DNA from: Westiellopsis prolifica IICB1
GTDB taxonomy: Bacteria > Cyanobacteriota > Cyanobacteriia > Cyanobacteriales > Nostocaceae
Length of the DNA stretch: 64,000 nucleotides
NCBI RefSeq assembly: GCF_004323185.1
Contig: NZ_NAPS01000002.1
Location: forward strand, 414,052-478,051
Direction of reading: 5' to 3'
Numbering within the stretch: the first letter of the stretch is position 1; the number at the start of each line of letters is the position of its first letter. The notes beneath the pieces are model-generated. The model ran no database searches, was not told where the DNA came from, and worked only from the letters and a program-made list of their open reading frames with translations. This document shows, one piece after another, positions 43,229 through 51,143 of this stretch. The translations under genes were made by a program, and so were the position numbers.

Positions 43229-45628
43229 TTATTTGATGAAATTAGCTGCTGCAATCACTGCTTGACCTAGTGATAATCCACCGTCGTTACAGGGAGTTAA
43301 GCTATGAGTCAGTGTGTTAATGTCTGAGTTTTTTAGATATTTAGTGATTTGTTCTAATAAGATACAATTTTGAAATACTCCTCCGCTTAAAACAATAGTC
43401 TTGATATGATGTTGTTGAGATAGATAATTAATCATTGTGACTATCGCTTGAGCTAAACTTATGTGAAACTTTGTAGCTATGACTTCTAGAGCAGTTTGCT
43501 GTTGTAGGTCATTTAATAACGCTTGCCACATTGGGCTTGGGTCTATACAGTAAATATTATCTAAAAATTTTATTTTAAAAGGATAATTTTGGTTATATTC
43601 ATGATTATTTAAGATATTTAGATCAACTAAAGCTTCGATTTCCATTGCTGCTTGTCCTTCATAGTTACATTCTTCTCGGCATATTCCGATGGCAGCAGCT
43701 ACGGCATCAAATAAGCGTCCAACTGAGGAAGTTAAGGGAGAATTGATGCTTTTTGATACCATTTGTTTGAGAAGTGGTAGGGGTTTATTTTCTAGGAATT
43801 TGATGATTTCTAAGTTATCATATTTACTTGTGATTTCTTCCCAGGTAAAGGCTGATATCAATTGGGCATAAGTGTTACGCCAAGGTTGGTAAATTGCCTG
43901 TTCTCCACCAATCATGGCTACTGGTTTAAATGTTGCTAATCGTTGGAATTGGTAGTAATTTGCCAACAGAAATTCACCACCCCAAAGTGTGCCATCTTCA
44001 CCGTAACCTAAACCGTCTAAGGCGATACCTAATACAGGTGATGAATTTAAAGGAAGATTATTTTCAGCCATGCAAGCAGCAATATGGGCGTGATGATGTT
44101 GGGTAGAATAAATAGGAATTTGATTGGCTGATGCTAGTTCTTGACCGAGTTTTGTGGATAGATATTCGGGGTGTTTATCAATTGCGATCGCTTCTGGTTG
44201 ATGCTCGAATAAATTTAAGTATAAGTTGAGCGTATTTTGATAGGCTGTAAAGGTGGCTGCATTTTCTAAATCTCCCAAGTGTTGAGATAAAATTGCTTGT
44301 CCATTCTTTAATAAACAAAAGGTATTTTTTAACTCGCCACCCATCGCTAAAATTGCTGGTGCTTGCTCAAATCCAGGTGGTAATTTAATCGGTGCTGGTG
44401 CATATCCTCTAGCGCGACGAATAGTTTGTATTTGATTACCAATTACCCGCACTACCGAATCATCAACGCGGTTAACAATTTCTCGGTTATGTAAGAGGAA
44501 ATAATCAGCAATTTGACTTAATTTTTCTCGCGCTTCATCATTATCTATACATTGTGGTTCATCAGAAAGATTACCGCTAGTTAGGACTATTGGGCGGTTC
44601 ATGCGCTTGAGAATTAAGTGATGCAAAGGTGTGTAAGGTAGCATGAAGCCAAGGGTTTTTTGTCCCGGAGCGACAGAAGGAGACAAGGAGGAAAGGGAAG
44701 TGTGGGGAGACAAGGAGGAAAGATTGCTTTTTTGTCCCCCATGTCCTTCTAGTTTCTTCGCCTGCAACAATACAATGGGTGCTGCGGGACTTTGCAATAA
44801 TTCTCTTTCTTTGTCGCTGATAGTACAGTATTTCTCAATGACTTCTAAATCCCGCGCCATTAAAGCAAAGGGTTTGTGATACCGTTGTTTGCGCTGGCGA
44901 AGTTTTTGCACAGCAGTTTCATTCGTCGCGTCGCAAGCAAGATGAATTCCGCCTATACCTTTGATGGCGACAATTTCGCCTCTCTGCAATAAAGTACACA
45001 CAGCATCAACATCATCTAACATGGAAAACATGGAAGCTGTAATTGGTTTACCATCAGCACGTTCTAATGTTGCTTTTGGTCCGCAGACATGACAAGCTAC
45101 AGGTTGAGCATGAAAGCGACGATTTTCAACATCGTTATATTCTTTGGCACACTCTGCACACATAGCGAAAGCTGCCATACTGGTGTTGCAACGATCATAA
45201 GGAATAGCACGAATAATACTTAGGCGGGGACCACAATGGGTACAATTTGTGAAAGGATAGCGATACCAGCGACTATAAAAATCAAAAATTTCAGCTTGAC
45301 ATTGAGGACAAGTCGCAGCATCGGGGACAATTTCTGTTTTTACAGTACTACTAATACTGTGAGAAATGACAAAATCATGGAATACAATTTCTGTTTGATA
45401 ACGCTTACGTGTGAGTTGATTAATTCTTGCCAAAGGTGGACATTCTTGTTTTAATCTTTTGATAAATTCTTCTATCGATACATCAGTTCCAGAAGCACGA
45501 ATTAAAACGCCTTCACCATCATTACAAACATCACCACGTAATCCACAAGCTTTTGCTAATCGATATACAGTCGGGCGAAATCCTACCCCTTGAACAGTAC
45601 CACGTACTCGAATTTCTTCAGTAGTCAT
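43229..45628 (-). CDS. hypF: Carbamoyltransferase HypF
   Basis: 799 residues. The acylphosphatase domain is RVRGTVQGVGFRPTVYRLA (about 6-24); two zinc fingers follow (CPQC..CTHC and CAEC..CHVC); then a YrdC-like domain, with GEIVAIKGIGGIHLACDAT; then the Kae1-like domain with HHAHIAACMAE and LGIALDGLGYGEDGTLWGGEF. It makes carbamoyl-adenylate and passes carbamate to HypE. About 24 residues (EGHGGQKSNLSSLSPHTSLS and a few more) inserted before VAPGQKTLGFMLPYTPLHHL come from a DNA repeat (44674-44751). Confidence 0.95.
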   Translation of the reverse strand: MTTEEIRVRGTVQGVGFRPTVYRLAKACGLRGDVCNDGEGVLIRASGTDVSIEEFIKRLKQECPPLARINQLTRKRYQTEIVFHDFVISHSISSTVKTEIVPDAATCPQCQAEIFDFYSRWYRYPFTNCTHCGPRLSIIRAIPYDRCNTSMAAFAMCAECAKEYNDVENRRFHAQPVACHVCGPKATLERADGKPITASMFSMLDDVDAVCTLLQRGEIVAIKGIGGIHLACDATNETAVQKLRQRKQRYHKPFALMARDLEVIEKYCTISDKERELLQSPAAPIVLLQAKKLEGHGGQKSNLSSLSPHTSLSSLSPSVAPGQKTLGFMLPYTPLHHLILKRMNRPIVLTSGNLSDEPQCIDNDEAREKLSQIADYFLLHNREIVNRVDDSVVRVIGNQIQTIRRARGYAPAPIKLPPGFEQAPAILAMGGELKNTFCLLKNGQAILSQHLGDLENAATFTAYQNTLNLYLNLFEHQPEAIAIDKHPEYLSTKLGQELASANQIPIYSTQHHHAHIAACMAENNLPLNSSPVLGIALDGLGYGEDGTLWGGEFLLANYYQFQRLATFKPVAMIGGEQAIYQPWRNTYAQLISAFTWEEITSKYDNLEIIKFLENKPLPLLKQMVSKSINSPLTSSVGRLFDAVAAAIGICREECNYEGQAAMEIEALVDLNILNNHEYNQNYPFKIKFLDNIYCIDPSPMWQALLNDLQQQTALEVIATKFHISLAQAIVTMINYLSQQHHIKTIVLSGGVFQNCILLEQITKYLKNSDINTLTHSLTPCNDGGLSLGQAVIAAANFIK
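44674..44751 (-). repeat. In-frame CTCC-rich repeat inside hypF
   Basis: Read on the minus strand the order of words (GGACATGGGGGA, AGCAATCTTTCCTCCTTGTC, TCCTCCTTGTCTCC) is the same as in the lptC N-terminus at 25247-25372, and it is translated in the same frame. It falls in the loop of the YrdC-like domain before the VAPG segment. Confidence 0.7.
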
Positions 45629-45636
45629 TTGTTATT

Positions 45637-45665
45637 GGAGACGCGATTCATCGCGTCTGTACAAT
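45637..45665. repeat. GAGACGCGATTCATCGCGTC hairpin between NHL gene and hypF
   Basis: The repeat GAGACGCGATTCATCGCGTC plus TGTACAATGG occupies almost the whole 39-bp gap between the two genes. Same family as 8904 and 40586. Confidence 0.7.
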
Positions 45666-45667
45666 GG

Positions 45668-46843
45668 TTATTTGTGTATTTTCCACAGCAAAACTCGGTT
45701 ATTCCCAGAGTCAGCGATTATTGCTGTGTTACCAAAAACTTTGATTCCATAACACCAGTTGAGACTATCTCGCTTTGGTTGTCCAAAATCGCGGTTTTCT
45801 CCTTTGCTTGTAAAATTATTTTGTCCTGCGATCGCATCAGCCGCAGCTCCTTGTAAAGATAAAATAGACTCAGGCTTTCTCCAACCTAATAACCGAGAAT
45901 TAGCAGTATCGGCTACTAACAACCAATCATCAACAACATCAACACCATAAGGCATACTTAAACTACTCGCATTAGGAAAATAAACTCCTTGATTAATCTC
46001 AACAACATCAAAAGTTTTTTGTCCTAATACTACCGCACAAGGAGTATTATTTTCTCTAGGCATTCCCTCCCAAATCATCACACGATTATTTCCTGCATCT
46101 GTGATAACTAGATTCTCTCCCCAAAAGGTAATATCGTGACACCAACGCATACTAGAAGCAGAAGGACTACCACCGCCATTTTCATTACGTAATGTCATAT
46201 CCGGTTGTCCCAAAACTAAATCCGCTGGTTGATTATTCTCTACAGGAATTTGATTCCAAACTAACACCCGGCGATTACCTGTATCAGCTACAAATAATCT
46301 TCCTTGGTGATAGAAAACCCCATAACACCAATTGAGAAAATTTGCTGCTGCTTCTTGCTTACCTTGATTTGCTTCGTAATCACTAAAATTTACTTGTCCT
46401 AAAACTAAATCTGCTGGAACATTGCTATCTTCTGGTACTTTTTTCCAAATCAAAACGCGGTGATTCCATGCATCTGCTACCGCTATTCCTTCACCACAGC
46501 GACAAATTCCAGTTGGTACACTCAAAGTTGTATTTCCTGGCGTACCTTTAGCATTTTGTCCTTCACTATTAAAATCTGGTTGTCCAATTACCCAATCAGC
46601 AGGTTGACTATCTTGGGTTGGTAAATTTTGCCATCCTAATAAACGATGATGTCCCGTATCTGCAACCCACAAAGGACCATTTTCTGATATTAAACAAGCT
46701 GCACGAGGACCAAACATTTCAATCGCGCTAGGTACAAGAGGAGTTGCTAATTCCTCCGGTTTCATGATTTTACCTAAAATGACTTCTGCACCGTTAGGTG
46801 ATAATGGCAAATTGTGAGTATCTAATGCTGATGAAAAATTCAT
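45668..46843 (-). CDS. NHL-repeat protein of the extended hyp operon
   Basis: 391 residues made of about six NHL-like blades with the recurring pattern W(V)ADTGHHRLLGW / AVADAWNHRVLIWKKVPEDSNVPADLVLGQ / FVADTGNRRVLVWNQIPVENNQPADLVLGQPD, ending ADSGNNRVLLWKIHK; a beta-propeller is expected. No signal peptide, so probably cytoplasmic. It lies 39 bp before hypF. A gene with this architecture occurs in the extended hyp operon of heterocystous cyanobacteria, whose extra genes have been suggested to help mature the hydrogenase small subunit; the function is unproven. Confidence 0.82.
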   Translation of the reverse strand: MNFSSALDTHNLPLSPNGAEVILGKIMKPEELATPLVPSAIEMFGPRAACLISENGPLWVADTGHHRLLGWQNLPTQDSQPADWVIGQPDFNSEGQNAKGTPGNTTLSVPTGICRCGEGIAVADAWNHRVLIWKKVPEDSNVPADLVLGQVNFSDYEANQGKQEAAANFLNWCYGVFYHQGRLFVADTGNRRVLVWNQIPVENNQPADLVLGQPDMTLRNENGGGSPSASSMRWCHDITFWGENLVITDAGNNRVMIWEGMPRENNTPCAVVLGQKTFDVVEINQGVYFPNASSLSMPYGVDVVDDWLLVADTANSRLLGWRKPESILSLQGAAADAIAGQNNFTSKGENRDFGQPKRDSLNWCYGIKVFGNTAIIADSGNNRVLLWKIHK

Positions 46844-46963
46844 TTAAAAACCAATAAATAACAACTAACTATTAATACTAATTCAATTAATTATTGCAAC
46901 ATATCCTTGGGAAAGACGCGATAAATCGTGTCTATACAAATTATCTACTAACCACTAACATAA

Positions 46964-47440
46964 TTAACTTACCGCAATCACATGATTGATTTCTGGACAA
47001 TATATTTTAATTGTTTGTTCAATTCCTTGAGATAAAGTTAATGTCGAAGCTGGACAATTACTACAAGTACCGATTAATCTCACTTCTACTGTATCTGGTG
47101 CTTTAATTGCCACTAATTCTACATCTCCATTATGGCTTTTTAAACCAGGACGAACTTCTTCTAAAGCTTGTTGGAGACGTTGTTTTAAAGGTGGTGTTGG
47201 TGATTTGACTAGTTCATGATAAAGCAGTACGCCATAGACTACTTCGTCTTGAACTGCATTACGTAAAGCTGATATTGATTCTTGTTTGACACTTTTAATT
47301 AAACGGGTTAGTGCTTCTTTATGTAAGTCTTCGATAGCGCGTTTTAATCCTATCGCTACACATCTCTGGCTTTCTTCCCAATCGGAAATTATCGCTTCAA
47401 AACGGCTAATTTCTTGTACTAATTCTTCCAGGTTTGTCAT
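46964..47440 (-). CDS. NifU C-terminal-domain protein of the extended hyp operon
   Basis: 158 residues from the ATG at 47440 (MTNLEELVQEISRFE); an upstream in-frame ATG (47485) adds an unlikely leader. The C-terminal half is an Nfu domain with LKSHNGDVELVAI and CSNCPASTLTLSQGIEQTI; the CxxC holds a transient iron-sulfur cluster. The helical N-terminal half (about 1-85) is specific to this group. Iron-sulfur delivery to HupS, which needs three clusters, is the obvious inference. Confidence 0.85.
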   Translation of the reverse strand: MTNLEELVQEISRFEAIISDWEESQRCVAIGLKRAIEDLHKEALTRLIKSVKQESISALRNAVQDEVVYGVLLYHELVKSPTPPLKQRLQQALEEVRPGLKSHNGDVELVAIKAPDTVEVRLIGTCSNCPASTLTLSQGIEQTIKIYCPEINHVIAVS

Positions 47441-47485
47441 TAGTTGGTGATTGTGTAAATCATAATTGTGTAGAGATGCTCCCAA

Positions 47486-47768
47486 AATCGTGTCTCTACT
47501 TCAGAGGTCATTGATAAAGTAAAAATAAAATCACGGTAGGGTGTGTTAGGCGCAGACTTCAATATAATTTGTAATGAAAAATACTTGAAAAGCGCCTAAC
47601 GCACCATTTAGATGGCGGTGCGTGATAGCAAAGCCGTAACACAACGGCAATAAAGCGGGAGGAACATCCACGCCGCTTTTTGCCTCCCCTACTTAAGATT
47701 TACTTTATAAATGATCTCTCATGACAATAAATGAAATGATAATATTAGAGACGCGAAATTTTGCGTCT
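47486..47768. repeat. Repeat-rich gap inside the extended hyp operon
   Basis: 47535-47695 is the TAGGGTGTGTTAGGCGC..CCTCCCCTAC repeat (fuller copy of 16724-16855) and 47749-47773 an AGAGACGCGAAATTTTGCGT hairpin. It separates the small membrane gene from the NifU-like gene; no gene is seen. Confidence 0.7.
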
Positions 47769-47993
47769 CTACTTCATGCGGAAATCTTGAAGCAAGAAAG
47801 GCATAATAGTACCCGTGGTTACACTCGACATTATTACTGTTAACCACAAGGGAAAATGTAAAAATAATGGTACTATTAGTAAGAGTAAACCAATGCTAGC
47901 ACCAATAGCGGTTTGCTGCCAAAAATACTTATGGTCACGTATTAATTTACCCTTCAAAAATAACTTAGCAGAAAACCAGCCGATTTCTAACAT
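47769..47993 (-). CDS. Small membrane protein of the extended hyp operon (second)
   Basis: 74 residues from the ATG at 47993, fixed by a perfect AGGAGG 4 nt upstream; a longer frame to 48017 would overlap the preceding gene. Two hydrophobic segments (about 27-46 and 48-65: GASIGLLLLIVPLFLHFPLWLTVIMSSVTT). No known family. Its 8-bp distance from the gene before it indicates close cotranslation. Confidence 0.75.
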   Translation of the reverse strand: MLEIGWFSAKLFLKGKLIRDHKYFWQQTAIGASIGLLLLIVPLFLHFPLWLTVIMSSVTTGTIMPFLLQDFRMK

Positions 47994-48001
47994 ATAACCT
48001 C

Positions 48002-48241
48002 CTAAAATTTGGGACAAAAATTCAGCAATAATAATCCTAATAGCATGGCTGGAATGACTCCAGCAGGGGCGAATAATCCACCTATTGTGGCAGCAAATTC
48101 ATAACCTAATTCTTCTCCGGCTAAAAGTATGCCGCCAATTGCACCCCCGATTACAGAGAATACAGTTGCTATTAATAGCCATAGCAATCCTGTGAATATA
48201 TTCACATCACCAGATGCTAAGATTGTAAGTATATCTGTCAT
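48002..48241 (-). CDS. Small membrane protein of the extended hyp operon (first)
   Basis: 79 residues; Shine-Dalgarno AAGGAT about 8 nt before the ATG. Two Gly-rich hydrophobic segments: FTGLLWLLIATVFSVIGGAIGGILL and FAATIGGLFAPAGVIPAMLLGLLLL. A tight membrane hairpin is expected. It sits 19 bp after the TPR gene. No function is known. Confidence 0.75.
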   Translation of the reverse strand: MTDILTILASGDVNIFTGLLWLLIATVFSVIGGAIGGILLAGEELGYEFAATIGGLFAPAGVIPAMLLGLLLLNFCPKF

Positions 48242-48260
48242 AATTTTTTATCCTTTTTGT

Positions 48261-49211
48261 TCATAATTCTTCTAAAACTTGGGCTACTACTTCTGCTTGT
48301 TCTCGATATCCATGGTGAGTAAATATTTCCCAAGCTTGTTGATAATAATTACGCGCTTGTATGAGATTTTGATGATTACCTATTTCTGGTTGTTTTAAGT
48401 CATCAGGTAAGTTTAATAAGGCATTTGCTTTGTTAGCAATGGTGTTAGCGTATTCTATTGGTGTATCTTTGGAATTACGCACTTTCAACGCTTCATCATA
48501 AGCTGCGATCGCTCGCATCAAGTTATCCAAAGGATGGGATGATGGTAAATATTGCAGCGCATTACCCAAATTATTCTGCAACATCGCATATTCTCTGGGA
48601 TGATCAATCAGATAAATGTGCTTCAGTGCAGCTTCAAAAGTTTGTACCGCTAACCCTTCAAACAAATATTGCTGTTGGGAACCTCCTGACATAGAAAGAT
48701 ATGCGATCGCAATATTGTTATGTAAAATTGCATATTCCTGCGGGTATTTTTCCCAGGTAAATACTCGCAAAGCATCTTGATATACCTGAATGCTATCTCC
48801 AATCCTTACCAAGTTGAATGGTACTAAAGACTGTAGCACCAAGCCATAGTTCATTTGAGCTTCCGCAAGTTCTTCTGGTGAGGCGAATTCTTGTAAAACA
48901 GGTAATGCTTCTGTGTACAAAACTTGCGCTTGCAATAAAAATTCTTCTGTATCACTCGGTATTGATCTTAGCGCTCCAGCCTTTGCTATTTTCGCTCGTG
49001 CTTTGAGCAAAAAGTCGTCATCATTACATAAATTTTCTGCTTCTTGATATAATGCGATCGCATTCCACAAATCTTGAGTAGTTTTGGGTTTTTTGACAAA
49101 TCCATGTGCCATCTCAATCAGCATCTCAATTTTATCTTTTGTGGATGCGGATTCAGAATTAATAGCAGCAATTGCTGCTTTGACTGCGGTATCGCTAATA
49201 CTTGGAGTCAT
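48261..49211 (-). CDS. TPR-repeat protein heading the extended hyp operon
   Basis: 316 residues, all-helical, with TPR-like units such as AIALYQEAENLC, LHNNIAIAYLSMSGG, QNNLGNALQYLPS, AIAAYDEALKVRN and ARNYYQQAWEIFTHHGYREQAE. No signal peptide. A scaffold for protein-protein contacts is likely. It is first in the minus-strand run that leads through two small membrane proteins, the NifU-like and NHL proteins into hypF, and it starts on the other side of the shared hup/hyp upstream region. Confidence 0.8.
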   Translation of the reverse strand: MTPSISDTAVKAAIAAINSESASTKDKIEMLIEMAHGFVKKPKTTQDLWNAIALYQEAENLCNDDDFLLKARAKIAKAGALRSIPSDTEEFLLQAQVLYTEALPVLQEFASPEELAEAQMNYGLVLQSLVPFNLVRIGDSIQVYQDALRVFTWEKYPQEYAILHNNIAIAYLSMSGGSQQQYLFEGLAVQTFEAALKHIYLIDHPREYAMLQNNLGNALQYLPSSHPLDNLMRAIAAYDEALKVRNSKDTPIEYANTIANKANALLNLPDDLKQPEIGNHQNLIQARNYYQQAWEIFTHHGYREQAEVVAQVLEEL

Positions 49212-49736
49212 CCGATTTGGGATTTTAGTTTGGATTTTAGATTAATTCCATAGATGAATCCGAGGGTTTATAACATCATGGAATTATCAACCATAGGTAA
49301 TAATGCAGGAGACTGAAGTTAGTAATGGTCAATGGTAAATCTTATCTTGCTCCAACCAACAACCAACTAATAAACAACTACTCTCAGCTTTCACTAATAT
49401 AAATTAGCTGCTCCTAAAAATCTAGTAGATGGAGATCACGATTTATCTCAATCTTAATCTATTAATTTTTTATTAACGATTTGTTGTTTAGCAATAACTA
49501 CGTTATTGATATATAATTGCAGCCTATACATAAACCAAATGTTAATTATGTTGCAAAATAAATTATTAGAAATGTTTTTTATTAACTTTTCATGACTTTT
49601 ATGAGTATAATTTCACTGTTTATTTGTTGAAATAATCAATAATATATCTATCTAACATAAAAAACAAACTAACATATCTATTTTTAATCTAGAGAAAATG
49701 CGGATATTATATGTTGTTAATCAATATCATATTCAA

Positions 49737-49750
49737 GTATTTATTTTTAC
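49737..49750 (+). promoter_or_regulatory. Candidate NtcA site upstream of hupS
   Basis: GTATTTATTTTTAC fits the GTAN8TAC consensus exactly, about 377 bp before the hupS start. A TAN3T box (TAGATT, 49778-49783) lies 27 bp further on. NtcA is known to act on hupSL promoters from a distance in Nostoc; an AT-rich region can also give such a match by chance. Confidence 0.45.
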
Positions 49751-50002
49751 TAAAAAGCTATATTTTGATTATTGATTTAGATTGATTAAATACATTAATT
49801 TTTATTTAAATATATAGAATGGAAACTGAATGTATTTGATATTGAAAATTAAATTGTTCCTTAAACTTGAAACTCTACAAATCTTTTAAGTGAGCATCAT
49901 GAGCTGCGTACACCAAAAAGAATGAAAAACTGACCACAGATGCACACCGAGAAACACAGAGAAACATAGATGGGTTATAAGTTTGCTACTAACTTAATCC
50001 CC

Positions 50003-50110
50003 GTTACCCCTTATCCCCGATCCCCAATCCCCGATCCCCGATCCCCGTACTCTATGAGAAGCCGCTGACGCGTCTACGCGAAGCGTCTCCTCTGGAGAAT
50101 CCCCAATCCC
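50003..50110. repeat. Heptamer repeats split by a palindromic repeat before hupS
   Basis: CCCCGAT/CCCCAAT heptamers on both sides of a TATGAGAAGCCGCTGACGCG..GAAGCGTCTCCTCTGGAGA element. The rearranged look suggests that the second repeat family inserted into the first. Confidence 0.7.
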
Positions 50111-50126
50111 TACAAACACACAGCTA

Positions 50127-51089
50127 ATGACTAACGTATTATGGTTACAAGGTGGTGCCTGTTCGGGCAACACCATGTCATTTTTAAATGCAGAAGAACC
50201 AACTGTCTGTGACTTAATTTCCGACTTTGGTATCAACGTATTATGGCATCCTTCCTTGGGACAAGAACTAGGAGACCATCTGCAAGGAATGCTATGGAAT
50301 TGCGTTTTAGGTAAAATCCCTGTAGATATCTTGGTATTTGAAGGTAGTGTAGTTAATGCCCCCAATGGTACGGGAGAATGGAATCGCTTTGCCCATCGTC
50401 CGATGAAAAATTGGGTTAGCGATTTAGCAAAAGTCGCTAAATATGTTGTAGCGGTAGGCGATTGCGCGACTTGGGGAGGAATTCCGGCTATGGAACCTAA
50501 CCCTAGTGAATCTAAAGGTTTACAATTTCTCAAACGCCAAAAAGGTGGTTTTTTAGGGGCAGATTACCGTTCCAAAGCCGGAGTACCTGTAATTAATATT
50601 CCTGGATGTCCCGCCCATCCTGATTGGATAACGCAGATATTAGTGGCGATCGCCACTGGTAGAATTGGCGATATTACCCTTGACGAATTCCATCGTCCTC
50701 AAACCTTCTTCAAAACCTTCACTCAAACCGGTTGTACCCGCAACATTCACTTTGCGTATAAAGCCAGTACTGCGGAATTTGGTCAACGTAAAGGTTGTCT
50801 GTTCTACGACTTGGGTTGTCGTGGTCCCATGACGCATTCTTCCTGTAACCGCATCTTGTGGAACCGCGTTTCTTCCAAAACCCGTGCGGGAATGCCTTGT
50901 TTAGGTTGTACCGAACCAGAATTTCCCTTCTTTGACCTCAAACCAGGAACCGTATTTAAAACTCAAACCGTCATGGGAGTTCCCAAAGAACTACCGCCAG
51001 GAGTCAAACAAAAAGACTATGCTCTACTGACCGTAGTCGCCAAAGACACAGCCCCACCTTGGGCAGATGAAGACTTTTTCTTAGTTTAG
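50127..51089 (+). CDS. hupS: Uptake [NiFe]-hydrogenase small subunit HupS
   Basis: 320 residues. Cysteine motifs for the three iron-sulfur clusters: LQGGACSGNTMSF, AVGDCATWGG and NIPGCPAHPDW for the proximal cluster, with C-rich segments FTQTGCTRNIHF, KGCLFYDLGCRGP, THSSCNRILW and RAGMPCLGCTEPEFPFF for the others. There is no Tat signal peptide, as usual for cyanobacterial HupS. It transfers electrons from HupL to the heterocyst electron chain at the membrane, recycling H2 from nitrogenase. Followed by a hairpin and hupL. Confidence 0.95.
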   Translation: MTNVLWLQGGACSGNTMSFLNAEEPTVCDLISDFGINVLWHPSLGQELGDHLQGMLWNCVLGKIPVDILVFEGSVVNAPNGTGEWNRFAHRPMKNWVSDLAKVAKYVVAVGDCATWGGIPAMEPNPSESKGLQFLKRQKGGFLGADYRSKAGVPVINIPGCPAHPDWITQILVAIATGRIGDITLDEFHRPQTFFKTFTQTGCTRNIHFAYKASTAEFGQRKGCLFYDLGCRGPMTHSSCNRILWNRVSSKTRAGMPCLGCTEPEFPFFDLKPGTVFKTQTVMGVPKELPPGVKQKDYALLTVVAKDTAPPWADEDFFLV

Positions 51090-51092
51090 TTC

Positions 51093-51118
51093 GTAGTAAG
51101 CACTTAAGTGCTTACTAC
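51093..51118 (+). other. Perfect 26-bp palindrome between hupS and hupL
   Basis: GTAGTAAGCACTT followed directly by its reverse complement. It lies 3 bp after the hupS stop codon and 25 bp before the hupL ATG. Hairpins between hupS and hupL are known in other Nostocales and were proposed to stabilise the transcript. It also looks like a shortened member of the GTTTGTAGTAAGGACTTTAG repeat family. Confidence 0.8.
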
Positions 51119-51143
51119 AAACCAATCATCAAAAGGACAAATC

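Larger units (their letters stand above)
49212..50126. promoter_or_regulatory. 915-bp divergent region between hup and hyp operons
   Basis: A long AT-rich control region serving hupS on one side and the extended hyp operon on the other. It holds a perfect NtcA consensus (49737-49750), a weaker one at about 49508 (TTAGCAATAACTAC followed by TATAAT), and, nearest hupS, heptamer repeats (CCCCGAT) split by a GACGCGTCTACGCGAAGCG repeat (50003-50110). No gene is seen. Confidence 0.6.

Noticed and set aside
49508-49538. TTAGCAATAACTAC with TATAAT as the main hupS promoter
   Set aside because: Not a full NtcA consensus, and the spacing to the -10 (10 bp) is far from the 22-23 bp of NtcA-activated promoters; mentioned only as a weak site.
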